From: a bacterium
Lineage (GTDB): Bacteria > Bacillota > Bacilli > Lactobacillales > Streptococcaceae
DNA: 26,215 bases
Reading direction: 5' to 3'
Assembly (NCBI GenBank): GCA_905221435.1
Contig: CAJNDD010000023.1
Span: 1 to 26,215, forward strand
The translations under genes and the position numbers were made by a program. Position 1 is the first letter of the stretch; each line of letters starts with the position of its first letter. This document shows, piece after piece, positions 8,452 to 16,159 of this stretch. Below the pieces are notes generated by a model, which was not told the DNA's origin, ran no database searches, and worked only from the letters and a program-made list of their open reading frames with translations.

Positions 8452-10506
8452 TTATTCATCTCTTTTGGGTTCCATTAAGGACAATAAGTACTTGTTGCTA
8501 TTTTTCTTTACAATTCTGATATAGATGACTTCAAATCCTGCTAAGAGCAGTACTATCAGCATGGCTGTGATAAATTTTTGCCCCATGACCATTCTTGCAC
8601 TGGCTGGTACTATTCCTGTGAGGAGGGAGCCCACTCCGAAGCTACTACTGATAAGTGCAAGGGCTATTGGCAGACCGAAATACCAATTGATTTGCTTTTC
8701 TGACGATTTACAAAGAGTTTCGTAGTTGGCTCCGAGATGGATCAAGGTTTGGTATCGTCTGTAGGATTGTCTTTGTCCCATCAAAAATTGAACGCCAATG
8801 ATTGTATTTGCCACAACAAGGAAGATGATAGCCAGATAGATAGTGATATAGCTGGCAGAGATAATGTAAAATAATTGTCTTCCCATATTTTGTATATAGC
8901 TTTCATAGCCAAGAGAAGTTTGATTTAGCTTTTCATTCGTATCTGAGATATCTCTCATCAAGCCTTTTTCCTTGACTAGCTCAGGAGCCAAGATACCGCT
9001 GACATAGTTCGAATAGTGACCGTCTGTATAGCTCATAAAAGTCTCATCTGGGACTATGAGGGCAACAGAGAGGGTGATCTCACGATCCGTTACGATTGGC
9101 AAAGACTCCACCTCTCCAATCAATTTTACATCATTTCCCATGACTTTGATTTGAGGCTTTGTCTTCAGAACAGAGTTGACAAGATTTTCATCTGGCAGAA
9201 AATCTTTCCCCATATACAAATAGGCTTCCTTACTAGTTAGTTCTAGAGGAGGAAGATTGGCAGCCTTTCTAAGTTCATTGTATTCGGAAACTGGTATGAG
9301 GTGGGAAGTAGTAGACTGTTTAAATTTTTGGAGCAAAATTTCCTTGTTCTTGCTCCCTTTTTGCTTTTTCAACTCCTTGATGACCTCTTCGAAGGACACG
9401 GACTCGTGTTCTTTAGGTTTGCCGACTTTAATTTGCAGAATCTTTGAAAACTGTGATGCTAGTCCAGCAGCTTCAAGCTCTTTCTTAACTGTATTCACAT
9501 CAAGATTTTCATCTGTTTCCTGCTTGCTATCTCTAAATGTATAATCCAAAACGTGGGTTTGATTGCCTGAATTGCCACTTGCAATGGCAACACCTGCTCC
9601 AAAGAGGCACAAGGCAGAGAAGATTAAGAGGGAGCAGATAGCCAGTATAGTTGAGCGCTGGATAACTAATTCCTGAATCTGTCTAAAATTATAGGTATGG
9701 AGTTTTCTATTACTTCCAAGATTGACCAAAAATTCTATAAATAAACGCATACCAAAGAAGAGGAGGATAGTTCCCAGAGTACCCAAGAAAACAGTGATGC
9801 CCATGGTGATGACACTCTCCCAAGCTCGTCCACTCATACCCAAGTAATAGGCTACGCTAAGAAGCATAATCCCTAGGACAGAAGTAAGAAGGTGCACACC
9901 TTTGGGAAGTAGTTTTTTCATTCCAGAAGGAGAATAGGATAGCAGGTTTCCGATTTCCTTATTGGCTGTCTTTGCACTTAAAAGAACAAAGATAGCTAAT
10001 TTTACAGCTAGGAAGCCGATGACTGTATAGAGTAGAGCTGTGGTAGATAGAGAAAATTGATGCTCAATAATCCCTAGTCCCACAATTTTAGCGGTTATTA
10101 GGCTGATCAGTTCTGAAATCAAGATGGAAATAGGAAGGCCTATTCCAAGGGCAAGGACACTGTTTCTCAAATCCTCGAGCAGAAGTAGCAAGAACAGTTT
10201 GCTTCTTCGCATTCCCAGTGTGAGATAGACACCAAATTCATGTTTTCTTCTTTCCATCTGCATACTGCTTGCGAAGTAGACTAGAAAAAAGAGAATAAAG
10301 AGCGTTGCTACATAAAGAATAGGAATCATGCTAAAGAGTTTATTTACAGCGTCACTTTCTATTTGTTTGAGAAAGATCATCACATCTTGATGAGACAAAG
10401 AAAGGATGATATAAAAGGAGATGATAGAAAGAACCATGGAACTGAAGTACAAGCCATTATTCTTTCGATCGCTCTTGCTATTTCTTGAGATTAATTTAGA
10501 AAACAT
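8452..10506 (-). CDS. BceB-type ABC transporter permease (FtsX-like domains)
   Basis: This is the permease of a peptide-antibiotic resistance and sensing transporter. The 684-residue length fits the family (about 650-690). The protein has a membrane segment near residues 22-42, a block of FtsX-like membrane segments to about 310, a large extracellular domain (about 315-530, with KQKGSKNKEI and SEYNELRKAANLP) and three further membrane segments. This layout of ten segments with one big loop after the seventh is typical of BceB/MbrB. The start is chosen at 10506 because GGAGG at 10515-10519 is eight bases upstream, while the earlier in-frame GTG/ATG (10515, 10512) overlap or touch that site. 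The gene overlaps the ATPase stop by 11 bases. Substrate is unknown; bacitracin or lantibiotics are typical for the family. Confidence 0.9.
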   Translation of the reverse strand: MFSKLISRNSKSDRKNNGLYFSSMVLSIISFYIILSLSHQDVMIFLKQIESDAVNKLFSMIPILYVATLFILFFLVYFASSMQMERRKHEFGVYLTLGMRRSKLFLLLLLEDLRNSVLALGIGLPISILISELISLITAKIVGLGIIEHQFSLSTTALLYTVIGFLAVKLAIFVLLSAKTANKEIGNLLSYSPSGMKKLLPKGVHLLTSVLGIMLLSVAYYLGMSGRAWESVITMGITVFLGTLGTILLFFGMRLFIEFLVNLGSNRKLHTYNFRQIQELVIQRSTILAICSLLIFSALCLFGAGVAIASGNSGNQTHVLDYTFRDSKQETDENLDVNTVKKELEAAGLASQFSKILQIKVGKPKEHESVSFEEVIKELKKQKGSKNKEILLQKFKQSTTSHLIPVSEYNELRKAANLPPLELTSKEAYLYMGKDFLPDENLVNSVLKTKPQIKVMGNDVKLIGEVESLPIVTDREITLSVALIVPDETFMSYTDGHYSNYVSGILAPELVKEKGLMRDISDTNEKLNQTSLGYESYIQNMGRQLFYIISASYITIYLAIIFLVVANTIIGVQFLMGQRQSYRRYQTLIHLGANYETLCKSSEKQINWYFGLPIALALISSSFGVGSLLTGIVPASARMVMGQKFITAMLIVLLLAGFEVIYIRIVKKNSNKYLLSLMEPKRDE

Positions 10507-11269
10507 TGCCATCACCTCCAGCTAGCGCTGCCATGACCTTTAGTATTCTGTGGTAAAAATCTTCCTGACTTTCTCTTGGATAATCGCGTCGGATTTCATG
10601 GAATAGTTTTCCGTCTTGGATAAACAAGATGCGGTTGCAAAAGCTGGCAGCGACAGAATCGTGGGTCACCATGAGAATGGTGGTCTCTTCCAATTGATTC
10701 ATTTCAGCTAATTTTTGCATCAAAATAGTTGCATTTTTTGAATCCAAAGCCCCTGTGGGCTCATCCGCAAATACAATCTTAGGGTCTAAAATCAAGGCAC
10801 GCGCAGCAGCTACCCTTTGTCGTTGACCACCTGATAATTGAGATGGGAACTTATCTAGAAGTTCAGAAATATCCAGATATTGGGAAAGCAATTCTAACCG
10901 AACCTTGCTTTCGTTGGCATCGACCTTGTGCAAAGACAGTGGGAGTAAAATATTTTCTTTGGCTGTCAGATTGTCCAAAAGCTCAAAATTCTGAAAGAGG
11001 TAGCCGATTTCCTTACCACGATAATCAGCTAACTGACTACCCTTTAACTGACCTAAATCCTTTTCTTGCATTTTAATGGAGCCGTCAGTTGGCTTGATGA
11101 TAGTGGCGAGACAGTTAAGAAGGGTTGTTTTCCCAGATCCACTACTCCCCATAATCCCTAAGAACTCACCTTTGACAACTTGAAAAGATATGCCGTTCAA
11201 GGCCTTGGTGATATTCGGCTCTTTTCCATAATGCTTTGTTAATGATTCTACTCGTAAAATTGTTTCCAT
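10496..11269 (-). CDS. BceA-type ABC transporter ATPase
   Basis: This is the nucleotide-binding subunit that powers the following permease. It has 257 residues starting METILRVESLTKHYG. Walker A is GSSGSGKTT, the signature is LSGGQRQRVAAARAL, Walker B is KIVFADEPTGALD and the switch is VTHD. These features place it in the MacB/LolD/BceA subfamily. An in-frame ATG 15 bases upstream lies inside the sequence GATGGAGG, and GGAGG sits eight bases before the ATG at 11269, so the shorter start is preferred. It is the first gene of a four-gene minus-strand operon (ATPase, permease, regulator, kinase). Confidence 0.93.
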   Translation of the reverse strand: METILRVESLTKHYGKEPNITKALNGISFQVVKGEFLGIMGSSGSGKTTLLNCLATIIKPTDGSIKMQEKDLGQLKGSQLADYRGKEIGYLFQNFELLDNLTAKENILLPLSLHKVDANESKVRLELLSQYLDISELLDKFPSQLSGGQRQRVAAARALILDPKIVFADEPTGALDSKNATILMQKLAEMNQLEETTILMVTHDSVAASFCNRILFIQDGKLFHEIRRDYPRESQEDFYHRILKVMAALAGGDGNVF

Positions 11270-11298
11270 GTGAAACACCTCCATCTTTTGTTACTTTT

Positions 11299-11304
11299 AT
11301 TATA
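11299..11304 (-). promoter_or_regulatory. -10 box of the Bce-type operon promoter
   Basis: On the minus strand TATAAT sits 29 bases before the ATPase ATG. No good -35 box is found at 16-18 bp. Instead a palindrome begins at 11328, which is the arrangement expected for an activator-dependent promoter. Confidence 0.65.
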
Positions 11305-11327
11305 GTATGAATCAGAGTAGAATAACA

Positions 11328-11373
11328 CTTACGGATGATGTAAGAAATATTTTTCGCTGACATTTATAGTCAG
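11328..11373. promoter_or_regulatory. Paired palindromes, candidate response-regulator operators
   Basis: CTTAC-N7-GTAAG at 11328-11344 and CTGAC-N7-GTCAG at 11357-11373 have the same 17-bp geometry, with centres 29 bp apart. Relative to the predicted start (about 11292, minus strand) they centre near -44 and -73. They resemble the inverted-repeat boxes of BceR-like regulators (TNACA-N4-TGTAA, from memory), with one extra spacer base. Binding by the regulator encoded downstream is inferred. Confidence 0.6.
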
Positions 11374-11482
11374 ATTATTTTAGCTATACTTATTATATTA
11401 TAGCATGGTTTTAGGGATTTAAAAAGGGGAGTAGAAGCTCAAAGACTGTCTATGTTACAAAAATTTCTTATTTTGAAAACGT

Positions 11483-11520
11483 GAAAGAAAAAGCCTTAGA
11501 AATATAGATTTCTAGGACTT
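11483..11520 (-). terminator. guaA terminator
   Basis: On the minus strand the arms at 11508-11520 and 11491-11503 form a 13-base stem with one wobble pair and one mismatch around a 4-base loop, followed by a T-rich run (TTTTTCTTTC). The opposite side also has a short T run, so weak bidirectional action is possible. The rest of 11374-11490 shows no gene. Confidence 0.75.
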
Positions 11521-11536
11521 TTTTAACTTATTAACT

Positions 11537-13099
11537 CTATTCCCACTCAACAGTTGCAGGTGGTTTACTTGTAATATCGTAGACGATACGGTTAACGTGG
11601 TCTACTTCATTTACGATACGTACTGAGATCTTTTGAAGGACTTCCCAAGGAATCTTGGCAAAGTCAGCTGTCATACCATCGATAGAAGTGATGGCACGAA
11701 TGGCAATGGTGTAGTCATATGTACGACCATCACCCATAACACCAACTGAACGAACACCTGTATTAACTGTGAAGTATTGCCAGATATCACGGTCAAGACC
11801 TGCTTTAGCAATTTCTTCACGAAGGATGGCATCCGACTCACGAACAGTTTCTAGTTTTTCTTCAGTGATTTCACCCATGACACGGATAGCGAGTCCTGGT
11901 CCTGGGAATGGTTGGCGCCATACGATGTGGTCTGGCATACCAAGTTCTGTACCGAGAGCACGGACTTCGTCTTTATAAAGAGTGTTCAATGGTTCAATCA
12001 GTTCAAACTGCATGTCTTCTGGAAGACCACCCACGTTGTGGTGTGATTTGATGGTTTGAGCTGTATCTGTACCAGACTCAATCACGTCAGTGTAAAGCGT
12101 TCCCTGAGCAAGGAATTTTACATCTTTGAGCTTGCTTGCTTCGTCATCAAAGACATAAACAAACTCGTTTCCGATGATTTTACGTTTTTGTTCAGGGTCA
12201 GAAACACCTGCAAGTTTATCAAGGAAGCGTTTTGCAGCGTCTGCTTTGACGATATTTAAACCAAACTTACCACCAAGCATGTCCATAACTTGGTCAGCCT
12301 CTCCCTTACGGAGAAGACCGTGGTCTACAAAGATACAGATCAATTGATCACCGATTGCTTTTTGAAGAAGAACTCCAACAACAGAAGAGTCAACACCACC
12401 TGATAGGCCGAGAAGAACACGCTTGTCACCTACAGTTTCACGGATTTTCTTGATCTGCATATCGATAAAGTTGTCCATTGACCAGTCGCCTTTAGCCTGA
12501 CAGATGTTAAGGGCAAAGTTGCGAAGGATATCATTTCCATAGACAGAATGGCGAACCTCTGGGTGGAATTGGATACCATAGATGTGCTTGTCAGGGTTTT
12601 CAATAGCTGCATAAGGACAGTCAGCAGAAGTTCCAGTACGAACGAAATCAGCCGGAATCTCTGTAACAGCATCGCCATGGCTCATCAAAACGATCTGTTC
12701 TTCAGGAGTCCCTTCAAAGAGGGCAGAAGTGGTATGAGTAAGTGGTGATTGACCATACTCACGGTTACCAGCATCACCTGCAGGGACAACTTTTCCTCCA
12801 AGTTTATGAGTTAAAAGTTGCATACCATAGCAGATTCCCAAAATTGGAATGCCAAGTTCAAAAATTTCTGGGTCAATATCAAATGAACCATCTTCGTATA
12901 CAGAGTTTGGTCCACCAGAGAGGATGATCCCTACAGGGTTAATCGCACGAACCTCTGTGGCTGAGATTTTGTGACTTTTTAGCTCTGAAAAAACACCAAT
13001 TTCACGAATACGGCGTGAAATCAGCTGGTTGTATTGGCTACCATAGTCCAGCACGATGATTTTTTCGACATCTTGCAAATCAGTTGAAATGTTGCTCAT
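11537..13099 (-). CDS. guaA: GMP synthase (glutamine-hydrolysing)
   Basis: GuaA converts XMP to GMP using ATP and glutamine, the last step of guanine nucleotide synthesis. It has 520 residues. The class I amidotransferase domain has the nucleophile C90 in GICYGMQL and the partners H179 and E181 in FHPEV. The ATP pyrophosphatase domain has the P-loop LSGGVDSS (232-239). The C-terminal dimerisation domain ends in [12 protein letters not shown], the standard family terminus. The promoter has an extended -10 (TGATAGAAT, minus strand, 13135-13143), giving a leader of only about 30 bases. There is therefore no room for a purine riboswitch. AAGGAAA acts as ribosome binding site. The neighbouring gntR gene is divergent. 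Confidence 0.98.
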   Translation of the reverse strand: MSNISTDLQDVEKIIVLDYGSQYNQLISRRIREIGVFSELKSHKISATEVRAINPVGIILSGGPNSVYEDGSFDIDPEIFELGIPILGICYGMQLLTHKLGGKVVPAGDAGNREYGQSPLTHTTSALFEGTPEEQIVLMSHGDAVTEIPADFVRTGTSADCPYAAIENPDKHIYGIQFHPEVRHSVYGNDILRNFALNICQAKGDWSMDNFIDMQIKKIRETVGDKRVLLGLSGGVDSSVVGVLLQKAIGDQLICIFVDHGLLRKGEADQVMDMLGGKFGLNIVKADAAKRFLDKLAGVSDPEQKRKIIGNEFVYVFDDEASKLKDVKFLAQGTLYTDVIESGTDTAQTIKSHHNVGGLPEDMQFELIEPLNTLYKDEVRALGTELGMPDHIVWRQPFPGPGLAIRVMGEITEEKLETVRESDAILREEIAKAGLDRDIWQYFTVNTGVRSVGVMGDGRTYDYTIAIRAITSIDGMTADFAKIPWEVLQKISVRIVNEVDHVNRIVYDITSKPPATVEWE

Positions 13100-13134
13100 C
13101 TTTTTCCTTTCTCAAAAGAAATATCTTTTCCAAT

Positions 13135-13143
13135 ATTCTATCA
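13135..13143 (-). promoter_or_regulatory. Extended -10 promoter of guaA
   Basis: TGATAGAAT on the minus strand, with a possible weak -35 (TTGGTA) 18 bases upstream of the hexamer. The predicted start is near 13128, about 30 bases before the ATG. Confidence 0.65.
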
Positions 13144-13180
13144 CAAATAGGGGCGAATTACCAACTAAACAAGGCAAAGT

Positions 13181-13210
13181 TTGACTTTTTATTAGCAAAT
13201 ACGGTACAAT
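13181..13210 (+). promoter_or_regulatory. gntR promoter
   Basis: TTGACT (13181-13186) and TACAAT (13205-13210) with an 18-bp spacer, divergent from the guaA promoter about 40 bp away. Confidence 0.75.
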
Positions 13211-13240
13211 AGAAAAAATAAAGAAAAGAAGTGAAAAAGC

Positions 13241-13939
13241 ATGTTACCAGCTTATATGAAAATCCACGATCAGATCAAAAAGGATATAGATGAGCATCGT
13301 TGGAAGATTGGAGAAAGACTTCCGAGTGAACGAGATTTAGCGGAACAGTTTCAAGTTAGCCGGATGACATTACGCCAAGCTATCTCTCTATTGGTTGAAG
13401 AAGGGGTCTTGGAGCGCAGAGTAGGAAGCGGAACCTTTGTCTCTAGCACTCGTGTCCAAGAAAAAATGCGGGGGACGACCAGTTTTACAGAGATTGTCAA
13501 ATCTCAGGGGAAAGTACCTTCTAGCCAACTCATTTCTTACAGAAGAACCATTCCAAATGAGCAAGAGGTCGCAAAACTAGGGATTACTCCAACAGAGAAT
13601 ATTATCCGTATGGAACGGGTGCGTTACGCTGACCAAATTCCACTAGTCTATGAAGTCGCATCCATTCCTGAGAAATTTATTAAGGATTTCAAAAAAGAAG
13701 AAATCACCAGTCATTTCTTCCAAACCTTGCAGCAGCATGGCTACCGGATTGGCAAATCCCAACAGACCATTTATGCGAGGCTGGCTAAGGAAAAAATTGC
13801 TCACTATCTAGAAGTCGAAAAGGGGCATGCCATTTTAGCCTTGACTCAGGTCTCTTATCTTGAAGATGGGACGGCTTTTGAGTATGTAAAGAGTCAATAC
13901 GTGGGCGAACGCTTTGAATTTTATCTTGAAAATAACTAG
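13241..13939 (+). CDS. GntR-family transcriptional regulator, HutC subfamily
   Basis: This 232-residue repressor-type protein has an N-terminal winged helix-turn-helix (about 5-70, with RLPSERDLAEQFQVSRMTLR and the wing VLERRVGSGTFV). It also has a C-terminal UTRA ligand-binding domain (about 90-230, with FTEIVKSQGK, ENIIRMERVRYAD and AFEYVKSQYVGERFEF). UTRA regulators usually sense sugars, sugar phosphates or histidine-pathway compounds; NagR/YvoA-type N-acetylglucosamine regulators are relatives. The ligand here is unknown. The gene has its own promoter, and its terminator overlaps the stop codon. A HutC-type GTNTANAC site lies 55 bp after it, over the promoter of the next gene. Confidence 0.9.
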   Translation: MLPAYMKIHDQIKKDIDEHRWKIGERLPSERDLAEQFQVSRMTLRQAISLLVEEGVLERRVGSGTFVSSTRVQEKMRGTTSFTEIVKSQGKVPSSQLISYRRTIPNEQEVAKLGITPTENIIRMERVRYADQIPLVYEVASIPEKFIKDFKKEEITSHFFQTLQQHGYRIGKSQQTIYARLAKEKIAHYLEVEKGHAILALTQVSYLEDGTAFEYVKSQYVGERFEFYLENN

Positions 13940-13959
13940 TCTCAGAGGACTAGTTTTTT
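13934..13959 (+). terminator. gntR terminator overlapping the stop codon
   Basis: AACTAGTC (13934-13941), a six-base loop and GACTAGTT (13948-13955), then a T run. The TAG stop is inside the left arm. Confidence 0.88.
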
Positions 13960-13993
13960 CTTTTAGAAAAGATTAGAATTGTCAAAACAATCT

Positions 13994-14001
13994 GTCTAGA
14001 C
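13994..14001. promoter_or_regulatory. Candidate HutC-type operator GTCTAGAC
   Basis: GTCTAGAC fits the HutC-subfamily consensus GT-N-TA-N-AC and is a perfect 8-bp palindrome. It is flanked by AATC (13989-13992) and GATT (14004-14007), which extend the symmetry. It directly abuts the -35 box at 14002, so binding would block the promoter. The HutC-type regulator is encoded just upstream. Confidence 0.5.
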
Positions 14002-14030
14002 TTGATTTTATCTAGTATTTACTATAAAAT
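14002..14030 (+). promoter_or_regulatory. Promoter of the U32-family gene
   Basis: TTGATT (14002-14007), a 17-bp spacer and TAAAAT (14025-14030). AGGAG at 14066-14070 serves the ATG at 14076. Confidence 0.7.
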
Positions 14031-14075
14031 GGGAAGGAAAAACGTCAAACTTTTATATTGCAAATAGGAGAAAAC

Positions 14076-15362
14076 ATGACAAAAACATTAAAACGTCCTG
14101 AGGTTTTATCACCTGCAGGAACTTTAGAGAAGCTGAAAGTAGCTGTTCAATATGGTGCGGACGCAGTCTTCATCGGTGGACAGGCCTATGGTCTTCGTAG
14201 CCGTGCTGGGAACTTTACCTTTGAACAGATGGAAGAAGGCGTGCAGTTCGCTGCTAAGTACGGTGCCAAGGTCTATGTGGCTGCTAACATGGTGATGCAC
14301 GAAGGAAACGAAGCTGGTGCTGGAGAATGGTTCCGTAAGTTACGTGACATCGGGATTGCCGCAGTTATCGTGTCAGATCCGGCCTTGATCATGATTGCAG
14401 CAACTGAAGCACCAGGTCTCGAAATCCACCTTTCCACTCAAGCCAGTGCGACTAACTATGAAACTCTTGAGTTCTGGAAAGAACTTGGTCTAACTCGTGT
14501 GGTTTTGGCCCGTGAAGTATCAATGGAAGAATTGGCAGAGATTCGCAAACGTACTGATGTTGAGATTGAGGCCTTTGTCCATGGGGCCATGTGTATTTCT
14601 TACTCAGGTCGTTGTACGCTTTCAAACCACATGAGTATGCGTGATGCTAACCGTGGTGGTTGTTCTCAATCTTGCCGTTGGAAATACGACCTCTACGACA
14701 TGCCATTCGGCCAAGAACGTAAGAGCCTTAAGGGTGAAATCCCAGAAGAATTTTCAATGTCAGCCGTTGATATGTCCATGATTGACCACATCCCGGATAT
14801 GATTGAAAACGGTGTAGACAGTCTCAAGATTGAAGGTCGTATGAAATCCATCCACTATGTTTCAACTGTGACCAACTGTTACAAGGCGGCTGTAGATGCT
14901 TATCTTGAAAGTCCTGAGAAATTTGAAGCCATCAAACAGGACTTGGTAGACGAGATGTGGAAGGTTGCTCAACGTGAATTGGCAACAGGTTTCTACTATG
15001 GTACACCTACAGAAAATGAACAGTTGTTCGGTGCGCGTCGTAAAATCCCTGAGTACAAGTTTGTCGCTGAAGTGGTTGCGTATGATGATGCGACTCAAAC
15101 GGCAACCATTCGTCAACGGAATGTCATCAACGAAGGCGATCAAGTCGAGTTTTATGGACCAGGTTTCCGTCATTTTGAGACTTATATCGAAGACCTTCAT
15201 GATGCCAAGGGCAATAAAATCGACCGTGCTCCAAATCCAATGGAACTTTTGACCATTAAGGTTCCACAACCTGTTCAAGCAGGGGACATGGTTCGCGCTC
15301 TCAAGGAAGGTCTTATCAATCTCTATAAGGAAGATGGAACCAGCGTCACAGTTCGTGCCTAG
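14076..15362 (+). CDS. U32-family protein, probable tRNA hydroxylation enzyme (TrhP-like)
   Basis: Peptidase U32 family members were long called collagenase-like proteases (PrtC). Bacterial relatives (YegQ/TrhP in E. coli, YrrN/YrrO in Bacillus) are now linked to prephenate-dependent 5-hydroxyuridine formation at tRNA wobble position 34. The 428-residue protein has a TIM-barrel-like N-terminal part (LSPAGTLEKLKVAVQYGADA, about 11-30). It carries the cysteine signature C173, C180, C196 and C200 around SYSGRCTLSNHMSMRDANRGG, suitable for an iron-sulfur cluster, followed by SLKIEGRMKS and a C-terminal beta domain. An in-frame TTG 18 bases upstream lies before the AGGAG site, so the ATG at 14076 is chosen. 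Related genomes often carry two tandem U32 genes; only one is seen here. RNA hydroxylation rather than proteolysis is inferred from the family. Confidence 0.9.
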   Translation: MTKTLKRPEVLSPAGTLEKLKVAVQYGADAVFIGGQAYGLRSRAGNFTFEQMEEGVQFAAKYGAKVYVAANMVMHEGNEAGAGEWFRKLRDIGIAAVIVSDPALIMIAATEAPGLEIHLSTQASATNYETLEFWKELGLTRVVLAREVSMEELAEIRKRTDVEIEAFVHGAMCISYSGRCTLSNHMSMRDANRGGCSQSCRWKYDLYDMPFGQERKSLKGEIPEEFSMSAVDMSMIDHIPDMIENGVDSLKIEGRMKSIHYVSTVTNCYKAAVDAYLESPEKFEAIKQDLVDEMWKVAQRELATGFYYGTPTENEQLFGARRKIPEYKFVAEVVAYDDATQTATIRQRNVINEGDQVEFYGPGFRHFETYIEDLHDAKGNKIDRAPNPMELLTIKVPQPVQAGDMVRALKEGLINLYKEDGTSVTVRA

Positions 15363-15376
15363 AAAAGGAAAAGTGA

Positions 15377-15688
15377 ATGAATCAAGCATAAGGTTTGTTA
15401 GTTGATGATGAAGGCAGATGCGTTCATTATCATGGCGAAAAGGACATCGTTTCTCTTTAGTGCTATGAGTGTAAAAAATATTATGCTTGTTATCAGTGCC
15501 ACAATGCTATAGAAACGCATGTGTTTTCGCCCTATCCCTTGGAGCTTTCTGAGGATCGACCGATTTTATGTGGGGTTTGTAAGAGGACAATGACTTTCCA
15601 AGAATACCAAAAACAAATGGCTTGTCCTTACTGCAGTGCCCCATTTAATCCAGATTGTAAACAACACTATTCCTACTATTTTAAATAA
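15377..15688 (+). pseudogene. CHY zinc-finger protein gene with two in-frame stop codons
   Basis: Reading from the ATG at 15377 gives a 103-codon frame with the CHY zinc-finger pattern (PF05495 type). RCVHYHGEKD is followed by CYECKKYYACYQCH, then CGVCKRTM and ACPYCSAPFNPDC, ending in HYSYYFK. Two stops interrupt it: TAA at codon 5 (15389-15391) and TAG at codon 28 (15458-15460). The TAG replaces the residue just before CYEC, where Gln or Lys would fit. All Cys/His ligands are otherwise intact and there is no frameshift, so the loss appears recent. The gene lies 14 bases after the U32-family gene and ends before a terminator, so it was probably the second gene of that operon. Restart after the second stop would lose the first zinc ligands. 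Confidence 0.85.
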
Positions 15689-15697
15689 AATGAATCG

Positions 15698-15722
15698 ATC
15701 CAAGTTCTAAACTTGGATTTTT
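15698..15722 (+). terminator. Terminator after the CHY zinc-finger pseudogene
   Basis: ATCCAAGTT (15698-15706), loop CTA and AACTTGGAT (15710-15718) form a 9-bp stem followed by five T. It closes the U32 transcription unit before the atp promoter region. Confidence 0.9.
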
Positions 15723-15833
15723 CGGTTTGTTTCAGAAAATATAGTAAAATCAAGAAAAACACGCAATCTGAAATGGAAAAACTTTCTATAAAAAAAAATA
15801 GTGTAAAAATAGCAAAAATAGAAATATATTATC

Positions 15834-15846
15834 TGAAACGCTTTCA
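15834..15846. promoter_or_regulatory. Near-cre palindrome upstream of the atp promoter
   Basis: TGAAACGCTTTCA is a palindrome with five-base arms. It is one base shorter than the CcpA target consensus (TGAAANCGNTTTCA type). It ends 14 bases before the -35 box. CcpA binding is possible but unproven because the spacing is off by one. Confidence 0.35.
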
Positions 15847-15860
15847 ACGTAAGTAAAAAG

Positions 15861-15889
15861 TTGACAAATCAAAATTTTAGGACTAAACT
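15861..15889 (+). promoter_or_regulatory. Promoter of the atp operon
   Basis: A consensus -35 box TTGACA (15861-15866), a 17-bp spacer and TAAACT (15884-15889). The region 15750-15860 upstream is very A-rich, a possible UP element. The start would be near 15896, giving a leader of about 29 bases with AGGAG before atpE. Confidence 0.75.
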
Positions 15890-15924
15890 AAGTAAGTAAA
15901 TTTTAAATAAAAGGAGAATTTATC

Positions 15925-16125
15925 ATGAATTTAACATTTTTCGGTCTTTGTCTTGCCTGTATGGGTGTATCCCTTGCAGAAGGTATGTTGATGAACGGTT
16001 TGTTCAAATCTGCAGCACGCCAACCAGATATCATCCCACAATTGCGTAGTTTGATGATCCTGGGGATTGCCTTTATCGAAGGAACATTCTTTATAACTCT
16101 CGTATTTTCATTTATCATCAAATAA
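15925..16125 (+). CDS. atpE: F-ATPase subunit c
   Basis: This is the proteolipid that forms the rotating membrane ring of the F0 sector. It has 66 residues in two membrane helices joined by the polar loop ARQPD. The proton-binding carboxylate is E52 in AFIEGTFF. Streptococcal operons begin with the c subunit, and this gene follows the promoter with an AGGAG site. In pneumococcus this protein is the target of optochin. Several positions here (A18, M21 and the IIPQLR segment) look different from the pneumococcal protein as I remember it and more like other mitis-group streptococci. It is the first gene of the eight-gene operon coupling proton transport to ATP, in streptococci mainly for proton export. 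Confidence 0.97.
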   Translation: MNLTFFGLCLACMGVSLAEGMLMNGLFKSAARQPDIIPQLRSLMILGIAFIEGTFFITLVFSFIIK

Positions 16126-16138
16126 AGAGAAGTATAAA

Positions 16139-16159
16139 ATGGAAAAGGGAGGATTCTAG
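16139..16159 (+). other. Six-codon open frame abutting the atpB start
   Basis: ATG-GAA-AAG-GGA-GGA-TTC-TAG ends directly at the atpB ATG (TAGATG). It contains the atpB ribosome binding site GGGAGG. If translated it would couple to atpB. Its own ribosome binding site is weak, so it may be a chance frame. Confidence 0.3.

Noticed and set aside
10504..10515. Longer permease start codons (GTG 10515, ATG 10512)
   Set aside because: They overlap or touch the GGAGG ribosome binding site, whereas the ATG at 10506 has an eight-base spacing.
11411..11490. Short open frames between the Bce-type promoter and guaA
   Set aside because: Each is only about ten codons or fewer, with no support beyond chance.
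13100..13140. Purine riboswitch upstream of guaA
   Set aside because: The promoter lies about 30 bases before the start codon, leaving no room for an aptamer, and no conserved aptamer sequence is seen.
15745..15750. TAAAAT as an additional atp promoter
   Set aside because: No -35 box at suitable spacing; the TTGACA promoter at 15861 is much better.
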